Assembly: GCA_016214845.1 (NCBI GenBank)
Contig: JACRMS010000030.1
Coordinates: 62,001 to 126,000 of the forward strand
Direction of reading: 5' to 3'
DNA: 64,000 bases
DNA from: Nitrospirota bacterium
Lineage (GTDB): Bacteria > Nitrospirota > Thermodesulfovibrionia > UBA6902
Positions 32,294 to 39,696 of this stretch are shown in pieces. Made by a program: the position numbers and the translations under genes. Each line of letters opens with the position of its first letter. Within the stretch, counting starts at the first letter, position 1. The notes under the pieces were generated by a model. That model was not told the origin of the DNA and ran no database searches. It worked only from the letters and a program-made list of their open reading frames with translations.

Positions 32294-32745
32294 CACCTGA
32301 CAAAGCGATTGTAAGTATATTGAGGGAGCAGGTTAATACCTATAAGACACTTCTCGAACTCCTTAAAAAGGAGAGACTGTGTCTTGTAGATATTAATCCT
32401 GATAAGATCGAGGAGATCTCAAAGGAGAAAGACACGGTTGTAATGAGGTTGAGGCTCCTTGAGGAAGAACGCGTAAGGCTGATAAAAATATATTCCCAGG
32501 ACAGCGGCCTTACCGGCAGCATGAACCTGGAAGAGATGGCAAGGCATACAGGGGACAGCACATTTTCAGTATTGCGCTCACAGATGTTGTCTCTTCTTCA
32601 AAGCATAGAAGAGATGAACCGGTTTAACAGCATCCTGATAAACCGTTCACTTAAATACATCAAGACGACCGCCAGTTTTTTTAATTCATTTACAGCCAAT
32701 CATATATCACAAACTACAGGCGTCCTCTTATCAAAGGAGACTTAG
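32290..32745 (+). CDS. flgN: Flagellar export chaperone FlgN
   Basis: This 151-residue all-helical protein has an N-terminal VSILREQVNTYKTLLELLKKER and a C-terminal INRSLKYIKTTASFFNSFT helix, the FlgN pattern. FlgN binds FlgK and FlgL before export, and both are encoded directly downstream. Sequence conservation is low in the family, so context supports the call. It is immediately followed by flgK with no gap. Confidence 0.85.
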   Translation: MTPDKAIVSILREQVNTYKTLLELLKKERLCLVDINPDKIEEISKEKDTVVMRLRLLEEERVRLIKIYSQDSGLTGSMNLEEMARHTGDSTFSVLRSQMLSLLQSIEEMNRFNSILINRSLKYIKTTASFFNSFTANHISQTTGVLLSKET

Positions 32746-34368
32746 ATGTCCCTATTAGGACTTTTTGATATAGGCAAATCCACAATCTTTGCGAGCCAAA
32801 CCGCCCTTAACGTAGTCAGTAACAATATAGCCAATGTTAACACGCCCGGGTACAGCCGTCAGGAGGCTGTACTTGAGGTGTCCAACGCCGTTCAGTACAG
32901 AGGCGATTATATTGGCACCGGGGTGACCACCTCGGAGGTAAGAAGGCACTATGACAAGTTCATTCACCTTCAGCTTATCGGTCAGAATCAGAGTTATGGA
33001 AGATCGTACTCCCTTGATCAGGGATTGAGTCATATTGAACAAATATTTAATGAGGCCAAGGGATTGGGATTATCCAATTCACTTCAGAAGTATTTTAATG
33101 CCTGGCAGGGCCTTGCAACGACCCCTGAGTCACAGGCGCAAAGGGCGGTATTGCTTCAGCAGGGAAAGGCTCTTGTACAGAATGCAAAACAGATAGAAAG
33201 AGACGTCCTGGATGCATTGGAAAACGTAAATGACGAAATAGGGAATGTAGTTGACCGTGTAAATACTATTACGTCGAAGATCGCGCAGTTGAATGAAAAG
33301 ATCGCACAGATAGAAGGCGGAATGACCACCGAGCAGGGGAGTTACATGAGAGATCAGAGGGACAAGCTGCTTTCCGACCTTGGCGAATTAATAGATTATT
33401 CATGGTATGAAGACAATAATAAAAGTGTAACGATCATAGTAGGAGGCAAGAGCCTTGTATCACCCTTGAAGGCGTTTGAGCTTTCCACATCCGAGGACAT
33501 TGACGGGAATAAGAGCGTGACTTTTAATGGAGAAGATATAACATCCGTATTCAATAAAGGGCAGCTCGGAGGATACATTGACGTCAGGGATGATATTAAA
33601 TCAAATACCTTACATGACGTGAGAACTCTGGTAGCGTCAATAATTAAAGAAACAAACATCCAGCACCGTGCGGGCTTCGGCCTTGACAGCTCAACCGGCA
33701 ATGACTTTTTTGACGCCTTGCAGATATACACACGCGATTATTCATCAGGGGGATATATATCTTCAGCAACCGTTACCGATCCTTCAGCCCTCACACTTGA
33801 TGAATACAATATAAATTTTGCTGATGCGTCAAGCTATGAAGTGTATAACAATCAAACAGGGGCGCTTGTAACATCAGGTGCGTATACTCCCGGGAACCCT
33901 ATTTCTTTCGGCGGAATCCAGGCGGTTGTCGATGGCGCTCCCGCAGCAGGCGACAGCTTTTTAATAAGCCCTCTCACTGGTGTGATTGAAAACTTCAATG
34001 TGGCAATCTCGGATACAAACAAGATTGCAGCGGCGTCTTCCAATTTGACCCTGCCCGGCGACAACACGAATGCGCTCGCCATGTTCCAGTTGTCTCAAAC
34101 CGGCATTTCGGACCTCAGCGAAGCCACCTTTAATGCTTATTACAGCGGAATTGTTTCAAATGTCGGGGTCGTGAGCCAGGCCGCATCCGACAGCCTTACG
34201 TATGATAATAATTTACTCTTTGAGTTACAGAAGAAAAGGGAAGAAGCCTCAGGCGTTTCCATGGATGAAGAAGCAGCCAATCTTGTAAAGTATCAGCACA
34301 TGTATGAAGCAGGGGCGCGGATACTGAAAATGACGGATGAATTACTGGATACGATAATTAATTTATGA
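32746..34368 (+). CDS. flgK: Hook-filament junction protein FlgK
   Basis: The 540-residue product has the N-terminal rod/hook helix (LFDIGKSTIFASQTALNVVSNNIANVNTPGYSRQEAVLEV as motifs in the first 50 residues), VNTITSKIAQLNEKIAQIE, and a C-terminal helix with SGVSMDEEAANLVKYQHMYEAGARILKM. FlgK forms the first hook-filament junction zone. Start is directly at the flgN stop. The stop overlaps flgL by 4 bases. Confidence 0.95.
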   Translation: MSLLGLFDIGKSTIFASQTALNVVSNNIANVNTPGYSRQEAVLEVSNAVQYRGDYIGTGVTTSEVRRHYDKFIHLQLIGQNQSYGRSYSLDQGLSHIEQIFNEAKGLGLSNSLQKYFNAWQGLATTPESQAQRAVLLQQGKALVQNAKQIERDVLDALENVNDEIGNVVDRVNTITSKIAQLNEKIAQIEGGMTTEQGSYMRDQRDKLLSDLGELIDYSWYEDNNKSVTIIVGGKSLVSPLKAFELSTSEDIDGNKSVTFNGEDITSVFNKGQLGGYIDVRDDIKSNTLHDVRTLVASIIKETNIQHRAGFGLDSSTGNDFFDALQIYTRDYSSGGYISSATVTDPSALTLDEYNINFADASSYEVYNNQTGALVTSGAYTPGNPISFGGIQAVVDGAPAAGDSFLISPLTGVIENFNVAISDTNKIAAASSNLTLPGDNTNALAMFQLSQTGISDLSEATFNAYYSGIVSNVGVVSQAASDSLTYDNNLLFELQKKREEASGVSMDEEAANLVKYQHMYEAGARILKMTDELLDTIINL

Positions 34369-35276
34369 GAATTACATCTTTTGCAATATTCAATCAGATG
34401 ACAAGGTCCTTACAAGAAAGACTGAGGGACTTGTCTGTTTATTCCGACAGGTTATCTTCAGGCAAGAAGATAAATAAACCTTCAGACGATGTCTTCGGCA
34501 TGATGAAGTCAATGGATTATAAGGTAACGATAAACGAGATTGACCAATATAGGAAAAACATTGATGAGGCTGACAGCCAGTTAAGCCTGACGGATAATAT
34601 AATGGATTCCGTCGCTACTGCATTGACGCGCTCACGCGAGCTTGCCGTGCAAACTTCTACAGGCACTCAATCTGCTGAAGACAGGCAAGCTGCTGCAGCG
34701 GAAATTGAGAACCTGAGAAATGAAATTTCCAGGCTGGCCGGGACCAAATTCAGGGACATATATATATTCTCAGGTTATAAAACGGATACCGCGCCGTTTG
34801 ACGCTGGGTATAACTATCAGGGAGATTCAAGCTCAATGGATGTCCTTATTGACAGAAATTCTACTGTTGCTATGAATGTTACAGGGGATGTTGCGTTCAG
34901 ATACGGAGGGGTATCATTCATGAAAACCCTTGATGATCTGTACACTGCTCTTATGAATAATAAATTAAAGAAAGCAAACCCGGCAGACCCTTTAGAGTCG
35001 CCCGGAATACAGGAATCTATCACGTCTCTTGATAATGCAATCGGACAGGTTGCGAATGTGCGCGCGGACGTCGGCGCGAGAATGAGTTATCTTGAGGGGC
35101 TGAAAAGCACACACGAAGACAGAGATCTTACAATGAAGACTCTGCTGTCAAATACCGAAGATACGGACATCGCGGAAACTGTAAGTGAGATAACAAAGAT
35201 ACAAGTTGCCCTTGAATCACTCAGGGTCTCGGGTGCGAAGGTAATATCACAGTCGTTGCTGGATTTTTTACAATAG
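34365..35276 (+). CDS. flgL: Hook-filament junction protein FlgL
   Basis: This 303-residue flagellin-like protein has LQERLRDLSVYSDRLSSGKKINKPSDDVFGMMKSM near the N-terminus (as shorter motifs) and a C-terminal SEITKIQVALESLRVSGAKVI helix. It forms the second junction zone between hook and filament. Overlap with flgK by 4 bases suggests coupled translation. The length is normal. Confidence 0.94.
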   Translation: MRITSFAIFNQMTRSLQERLRDLSVYSDRLSSGKKINKPSDDVFGMMKSMDYKVTINEIDQYRKNIDEADSQLSLTDNIMDSVATALTRSRELAVQTSTGTQSAEDRQAAAAEIENLRNEISRLAGTKFRDIYIFSGYKTDTAPFDAGYNYQGDSSSMDVLIDRNSTVAMNVTGDVAFRYGGVSFMKTLDDLYTALMNNKLKKANPADPLESPGIQESITSLDNAIGQVANVRADVGARMSYLEGLKSTHEDRDLTMKTLLSNTEDTDIAETVSEITKIQVALESLRVSGAKVISQSLLDFLQ

Positions 35277-35306
35277 CCGATAGCTGTCAGTCGATAGCTA
35301 TCAGCT
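35276..35306. repeat. AGCTGATAG-type hairpin before csrA
   Basis: GATAGCTGTCAG and TCGATAGCTATCAGC can pair in several registers. The word GATAGCT is repeated. A similar GATAGTTGATAGCT word lies at 63,443-63,481 before the response regulator. It could hide or mark the csrA leader. Confidence 0.6.
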
Positions 35307-35321
35307 TATAAAGGAGGCAGG

Positions 35322-35552
35322 ATGCTGGTATTGACAAGGAAGTCAGGTGAATCAATAAACATCGGCGATGATATTACCATCACGATTGTCGAAATAAAAG
35401 GTAATTCCGTCAGGCTGGGGATCAATGCTCCAGCCAAGCTTAGAATATACCGAAAAGAACTTTACGAAAAAATCAAGAAGGAAAATCTGATGTCATCAAG
35501 CCACTCCATGGATGAATTTCAAAAGATCAATAAAGTGTTGAGGTCAAAATGA
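35322..35552 (+). CDS. csrA: RNA-binding translational regulator CsrA
   Basis: The 76-residue product starts [20 protein letters not shown] and carries [22 protein letters not shown], the CsrA pattern including the RNA-binding Leu4/Arg6 and the C-terminal IRK-type region. CsrA represses flagellin translation in the FliW-CsrA system. It has an AAAGGAGG site. It overlaps fliW by 4 bases, and a CsrA-type hairpin lies in the fliC leader downstream (36,262-36,277). Confidence 0.96.
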   Translation: MLVLTRKSGESINIGDDITITIVEIKGNSVRLGINAPAKLRIYRKELYEKIKKENLMSSSHSMDEFQKINKVLRSK

Positions 35553-35956
35553 TTAAATTCGGCACAACGAGGTTTGGAGATTTAGAGGTAACAGAAGAAA
35601 AGATTATAACTTTTCCTGATGGGATGGTTGGTCTCCCGGACTTGAAAAGGTTTGTTCTTATTGACCACAAAGACACCCCGCTTAAGTGGCTCCAGTCTTT
35701 TGACGATCCCGACATGGCTTTCATAGTTGCATCACCTGAGTTTGTTACGGCTGAGTATCCATTGAATTTAGATAGGACGGTAAGAGAATTCATCGAACTT
35801 GAAAATGATGACGACCTTGTTGTGCTTGTAATTATGAGAGTCAGCGGGGAGGATGTAATAGCCAACTTCCAGGGGCCGTTGATAATTAACGCACGTAATA
35901 TGAAGGGCGTACAGATCATCCTCGACAGTCCTGATAAGTTTATCCGGAAAAGCTGA
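35549..35956 (+). CDS. fliW: Flagellar assembly factor FliW
   Basis: This 135-residue protein has [29 protein letters not shown] (as motifs), [18 protein letters not shown], and [14 protein letters not shown], all typical of FliW. FliW binds flagellin and CsrA: when flagellin is exported, free FliW removes CsrA from fliC mRNA. The overlap with csrA and the neighbouring fliC fit this partner-switching circuit. Confidence 0.94.
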   Translation: MIKFGTTRFGDLEVTEEKIITFPDGMVGLPDLKRFVLIDHKDTPLKWLQSFDDPDMAFIVASPEFVTAEYPLNLDRTVREFIELENDDDLVVLVIMRVSGEDVIANFQGPLIINARNMKGVQIILDSPDKFIRKS

Positions 35957-36141
35957 TTCACCAACATACCCTATCAACACCAGTCCTCTTTTAACGCATT
36001 ACCTCCCGGAATTTATCCTCGGTTATGACGTTTAATTAGAGTCCGTCCCTGCCCGGAATAAAGCAACCCGTTCCAGGTAATATTGATTTTTTTTACCGCA
36101 ATAGATTTTTCAAAACTGATAAAAATATTTACAGTCGGGGC

Positions 36142-36168
36142 TAAAGTTTTTCAAAAAACATCCGATAA
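36142..36168 (+). promoter_or_regulatory. fliC: Sigma-28 promoter of fliC
   Basis: TAAA (36,142-36,145) and TCCGATAA (36,161-36,168) are 15 bases apart, matching the FliA promoter. The transcript would have a leader of about 150 bases before fliC that contains two hairpins and several GGA motifs. Confidence 0.8.
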
Positions 36169-36240
36169 GAAATCTAAAGAAAGGCGACGGTCAAGAAAGG
36201 AGGCAAGAACTAAAAGACCCAACCCTTAAAAGTTGTAACA

Positions 36241-36277
36241 GCGGGATTTGCCCGCATAAATTTGGTAAGGAAACCAA
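36241..36277 (+). promoter_or_regulatory. Structured fliC leader with CsrA-type hairpin
   Basis: Hairpin 1 is GCGGG-ATTTG-CCCGC (36,241-36,255). Hairpin 2 is TTGGT-AAGGAA-ACCAA (36,262-36,277), with GGA in the loop, the usual CsrA target form. A second GGA site is the ribosome-binding site AAGGAGGA at 36,315-36,322, about 50 bases away. Together they could bind one CsrA dimer and block translation, as in the Bacillus hag leader. Confidence 0.65.
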
Positions 36278-36328
36278 GCAGTCGTGAGTCATTAAAGACT
36301 GATGACTGAAAATCAAGGAGGAAGAAAA

Positions 36329-37177
36329 ATGAGTTTAATAGTCAATACAAATTTATTTGCTCTCAATGCACAGAAGAACGTATCAAAAGTTCAGACCGGC
36401 CTCGGAACATCCGTAGAAAGACTGTCCTCAGGTTTAAGAGTCAATTCAGCAAAGGACGACGCAGCAGGTCTTGCAATCTCAATGAAACTGACTTCACAGG
36501 TCAGAAGCCTTAATCAGGCCATCAGAAATGCGCAGGACGGTATTTCCGTTGTGCAGACTGCTGAAGGCGGAATGAATGAAATCCACAACATCCTCATAAG
36601 GATGAGAGAACTCGCGCAACAGGCTTCAACCGGCACTTTAGCAACCAGTGACAGGACCGCTCTAAACAACGAGTTTGCGGATCTGAAGAGTGAAATCACG
36701 AGGATTTCAGACACAACCGAATTTAACGGCCTTAGTCTGCTGGATGGAACTTTAAGCGCTAACGGCGTGTCCTTACAGGTCGGCATCAATAATACCGCCA
36801 ATGACAGGATATCAGTAAGCGGCTCCACTTTCTATGATATTGATGCATCATCGATAGGACTCACAACAACAAACGTATCCAGTATCGATACGGCTGCCAA
36901 TGCACAGTCCATGCTGACAATTGTAGACAGCGCAATAGCTACTGTTTCTACAAGAAGAGGCACTCTGGGCGGTGTTCAGAACAGACTCGGTAGCACCATC
37001 GCAAACCTTGGAATCGCGGCTGAGAACCTCTCGGCAGCAAATTCAAGAATTGTAGATGCTGATTTTGCTGTTGAAACGGCAAACCTTACAAAGAGCCAGA
37101 TCATATTACAGGCAGGTATTGCTGTCCTTGGACAGGCAAATACGCTTCCGCAGTATGCTCTGCAACTTTTGAGATAA
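36329..37177 (+). CDS. fliC: Flagellin
   Basis: I choose ATG 36,329 (MSLIVNTNLFALNAQ) since it follows AAGGAGGA; the longer frame adds a leader without ribosome site. The product is 282 residues, short for flagellin. It keeps the full D0/D1 parts (RLSSGLRVNSAKDDAAGLAIS and the C-terminal SQIILQAGIAVLGQANTLPQ with LLR end) and has a small central region (about residues 125-200) rich in Ser and Thr. Those Ser/Thr residues are candidate O-glycan sites for the adjacent glycan locus. One flagellin gene only is in the window. Confidence 0.95.
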   Translation: MSLIVNTNLFALNAQKNVSKVQTGLGTSVERLSSGLRVNSAKDDAAGLAISMKLTSQVRSLNQAIRNAQDGISVVQTAEGGMNEIHNILIRMRELAQQASTGTLATSDRTALNNEFADLKSEITRISDTTEFNGLSLLDGTLSANGVSLQVGINNTANDRISVSGSTFYDIDASSIGLTTTNVSSIDTAANAQSMLTIVDSAIATVSTRRGTLGGVQNRLGSTIANLGIAAENLSAANSRIVDADFAVETANLTKSQIILQAGIAVLGQANTLPQYALQLLR

Positions 37178-37186
37178 TTAAGTAAG

Positions 37187-37225
37187 TATTCAGGGGCGGG
37201 GTAAAACTTACCCCGCCCCTGAATA
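37187..37225. repeat. Strong 18-bp stem hairpin between fliC and flaG
   Basis: TATTCAGGGGCGGGGTAA pairs perfectly with TTACCCCGCCCCTGAATA around a 3-base loop. It shares the core AGGGGCGGGG with the hairpins between prophage genes (2540, 3530, 3757). Lack of a T-tract argues for a transcript-stabilising or partial-attenuation role. Confidence 0.85.
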
Positions 37226-37240
37226 AAAGAAGGTGGAGAA

Positions 37241-37591
37241 ATGATTGAAGACATAGTTAAAACAAATAATTTTAATAATGCTTCAACGGTAGATACCAAG
37301 TTCAAAAATAATTCGGACACTGCAAATAAGAAAGCTGAAAAAACAGATAATGCGGAACATGTAAAAGACTATGCTAATAAAAGAGTACAAGAGGCTATTG
37401 AACATATTGTCAAGTCAGCGGGTTATTTTAACCGTAAAATCAAAGTTGAAGTCGATCAAGATACCGTGGTCGTAAAGGTAATAGATGGAGATACCGGAGA
37501 TGTTATCCGTCAGATACCGCCGAAAGAACTTATTGAACTATCAAAAAATGCAAAAGATCTAAAAGGTCTCCTGATAAACAAGGAGGGTTAA
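37241..37591 (+). CDS. flaG: FlaG family flagellar protein
   Basis: The 116-residue product has an N-terminal polar region (about 1-55) and a FlaG domain with IKVEVDQDTVVVKVIDGDTGDVIRQIPPKELIELS (as motifs) at about 66-103. FlaG members affect filament length and are often encoded between fliC and fliD. The ribosome site is AAGGTGGAG. The head is Asn-rich and weakly conserved. Confidence 0.88.
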   Translation: MIEDIVKTNNFNNASTVDTKFKNNSDTANKKAEKTDNAEHVKDYANKRVQEAIEHIVKSAGYFNRKIKVEVDQDTVVVKVIDGDTGDVIRQIPPKELIELSKNAKDLKGLLINKEG

Positions 37592-37595
37592 TAAT

Positions 37596-38963
37596 ATGTC
37601 GTCATTTACTATTGGCGGCCTTAGCACAGGCATAGACTACAATGGTTTAATTTCCAAGCTTATTGAAGCCAAGAGCCAGCCGATTAAATTATTACAGACG
37701 AAAAAAACTTCGTATAACGATAAGATATCAAAATATAACAGTCTTTCCTCAAAACTTTCGAGCCTTAAAAGCGCTGCTGAAAAATTAAAGACCTCTGCAA
37801 ATTTTTATGCCAAGGCTGTTTCGGTAAGCGATTCCACTGTCTTAGAGTCTACAGTTACCAGTTCTGCCGCAGTCGGAAGCTACGCAGTTACCGTTGCAAG
37901 CCTTGCATCTGAGGAACAGGAAGTGCATAGCGGAGTAACAGCGTCAACTACGGTGATCAATAACAGCGGAAGCTCCAAGGTATTTCAGTATACATATGCA
38001 GGCACACAACGAAGCCTTACCGTTGCTAACGGGACCACGCTTGAAGGGCTTAGAGATCTTATAAATGATGATACGAGCAATCCCGGCGTTACAGCAACAA
38101 TTATTAATGACGGGGTCGGGGTGTCACCTTACAGACTTATAATTAAGGGCAATAGTTCCGGCGCTACAAAAACTATAACGGTTGACGCCGGTACTACTCT
38201 TGACGGCACCGGCGGTACCACAGATTTCATGGCATCAACTTTTACTCAGAAAAAGACCGCGGCAGATTCCGATATTACAATAGACACTCTTCAGATTAAG
38301 AGAAGCACAAATTCCATTACGGATGTAATATCGGGAATGACCATTAATTTAATAAAAGACGGTGGCGTATCAAGCAAAATAACAGTGACTGCAGACAGAG
38401 ACGCTATTAAGAAGCAAATAAATGATTTTGTTACGGCCTATAACGAGGTTGTAAATGTTATTTCCAGTAATGCATCTTATGATGCTACCACAAAAGTAAG
38501 CGGTGTATTTTTAGGAGAAAGAACAGCAAGCAGTATTCAGAATAACTTAAGGAGCATCATATCAAGCACAATATCGGGTCAGCCGGATGATATGAATATA
38601 CTGTCACAACTTGGTATAACAACGAACAGTAAAACAGGCAAACTGGATGTAAATACCAGCACTCTGGATACAAAACTTTCTTCCGATCTGGATGATGTTG
38701 CGGCCTTCTTTACAACAGCGTCAACCGGTATCGCAAATCAAACGTATACATATATAACCAACATTACAAGCACAGTTGACGGCTCTTTAACCCTCAGGGC
38801 AAAAGGCCTGCAGGATCTTATCACGGATATTGATGATACTGTGAAAAATATGCAATACAGGCTGGACAAGGAAGAAAGCGATCTGGTGCGTAAGTTTACT
38901 GCGCTGGAGTCCCTTGTCAGCGGTTACAGCACGATAGGAAATTATTTGAATCGTATAGCTTAG
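37596..38963 (+). CDS. fliD: Flagellar cap protein FliD
   Basis: This 455-residue protein starts with FTIGGLSTGIDYNGLISKLIEA, the FliD head, and has the N-terminal region with SKYNSLSSKLSSLKSAAEKLK and the C-terminal helix LQDLITDIDDTVKNMQYRL with GYSTIGNYLNRIA. FliD caps the filament and helps flagellin folding. A good ribosome site (AAGGAGGGTTAAT) is present. Length is within the family range. Confidence 0.95.
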   Translation: MSSFTIGGLSTGIDYNGLISKLIEAKSQPIKLLQTKKTSYNDKISKYNSLSSKLSSLKSAAEKLKTSANFYAKAVSVSDSTVLESTVTSSAAVGSYAVTVASLASEEQEVHSGVTASTTVINNSGSSKVFQYTYAGTQRSLTVANGTTLEGLRDLINDDTSNPGVTATIINDGVGVSPYRLIIKGNSSGATKTITVDAGTTLDGTGGTTDFMASTFTQKKTAADSDITIDTLQIKRSTNSITDVISGMTINLIKDGGVSSKITVTADRDAIKKQINDFVTAYNEVVNVISSNASYDATTKVSGVFLGERTASSIQNNLRSIISSTISGQPDDMNILSQLGITTNSKTGKLDVNTSTLDTKLSSDLDDVAAFFTTASTGIANQTYTYITNITSTVDGSLTLRAKGLQDLITDIDDTVKNMQYRLDKEESDLVRKFTALESLVSGYSTIGNYLNRIA

Positions 38964-38975
38964 GAGGCATTTTTA

Positions 38976-39365
38976 ATGGATATTACAGGTTACAAGAAAA
39001 CGGTTCTTGCGAATACAGACAGGGTGCGGATCATATTGATGCTTTATGAAGGTACGTTAAATCATATGAAAATTGCAAAACAGAAAATCGAGAGGGGAGA
39101 CACCTTATCAAAAGGAATTCATATAAGTAAGGCAACATTAATAGTCACCGAACTTTCTAATGTGCTGGATATGGAAAAAGGAGGAGAGATATCCGTGAAT
39201 CTCAGACGCCTTTATACATATGTCCTTCAGCGTCTTCTTTATGCAAATCTGAACAACGATGTAGCTGCACTGGAAGAAGCTGAAAAAATCATTGGCACGA
39301 TAAAAGACGGCTGGAAAGAAATGATAAAGGGATTAAAACAGCAGGAGGTTGCAGTAGGGGTTTGA
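38976..39365 (+). CDS. fliS: Flagellin export chaperone FliS
   Basis: The 129-residue helical product has RVRIILMLYEGTLNHMKIAKQKI and GGEISVNLRRLYTYVLQRLL, the FliS fold that wraps flagellin C-termini before export. It is the last gene of the flagellar cluster; the terminator at 39,449-39,480 follows. A second fliS homologue is at 42,265. Alignment by eye shows the two share helices but differ in about half of their residues. Confidence 0.93.
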   Translation: MDITGYKKTVLANTDRVRIILMLYEGTLNHMKIAKQKIERGDTLSKGIHISKATLIVTELSNVLDMEKGGEISVNLRRLYTYVLQRLLYANLNNDVAALEEAEKIIGTIKDGWKEMIKGLKQQEVAVGV

Positions 39366-39403
39366 ATTCAAACTGGAAAACACTTTCGGTATGTTCTATA
39401 TAA

Positions 39404-39417
39404 GTCATTATATTGAC
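39404..39417. promoter_or_regulatory. FleQ-type box upstream of the glycan locus
   Basis: GTCATTATATTGAC fits GTCA-N6-TGAC and differs from the FleQ consensus GTCANTAAATTGAC by one central base. It lies 141 bases before the sigma-54 promoter at 39,545. Confidence 0.6.
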
Positions 39418-39448
39418 GATACTTACCCAAAATATCCTTCCGAAATAA

Positions 39449-39489
39449 AAGACAGCTTTGTGTATCTATAAAGCTGTCTTTATTTTATC
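39449..39489 (+). terminator. Intrinsic terminator after fliS
   Basis: AAGACAGCTTT and AAAGCTGTCTT pair perfectly around a 10-base loop (39,449-39,480), followed by TATTTTAT. It ends the fliC-fliS transcript and separates it from the glycan locus. Confidence 0.85.
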
Positions 39490-39544
39490 CGTACTTTCAT
39501 GCAGTTAAATAACCTTACCTTTGCATATTACATTTTCTTTGTTT

Positions 39545-39560
39545 TGGCAAGATATTTGCG
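39545..39560 (+). promoter_or_regulatory. Sigma-54 promoter of the glycan locus
   Basis: TGGCAAGATATTTGCG matches TGGCAC-N5-TTGCA with the correct spacing (only base 6 and the last base differ). The start would be near 39,572, leaving a leader of about 125 bases with no clear structure. Confidence 0.75.
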
Positions 39561-39696
39561 ATATTACAAGTAGTGCTTACATTGCGAAAAATATTATTAG
39601 AAAATAAACAGTTGCCAGAACTACGATTATATTCGATGAGTAACGGCATGTTTTTTGATTTGTCAGTAGATACATTATTCGAGAACGATATCTCCT

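Noticed and set aside
35276..35290. GCCGATAG before csrA as a sigma-28 promoter
   Set aside because: No TAAA at the right distance; the word belongs to the GATAGCT hairpin element.
36262..36277. The fliC leader hairpin as a terminator
   Set aside because: The stem is only 5 bp and no T-tract follows; the GGA loop fits a CsrA site better.
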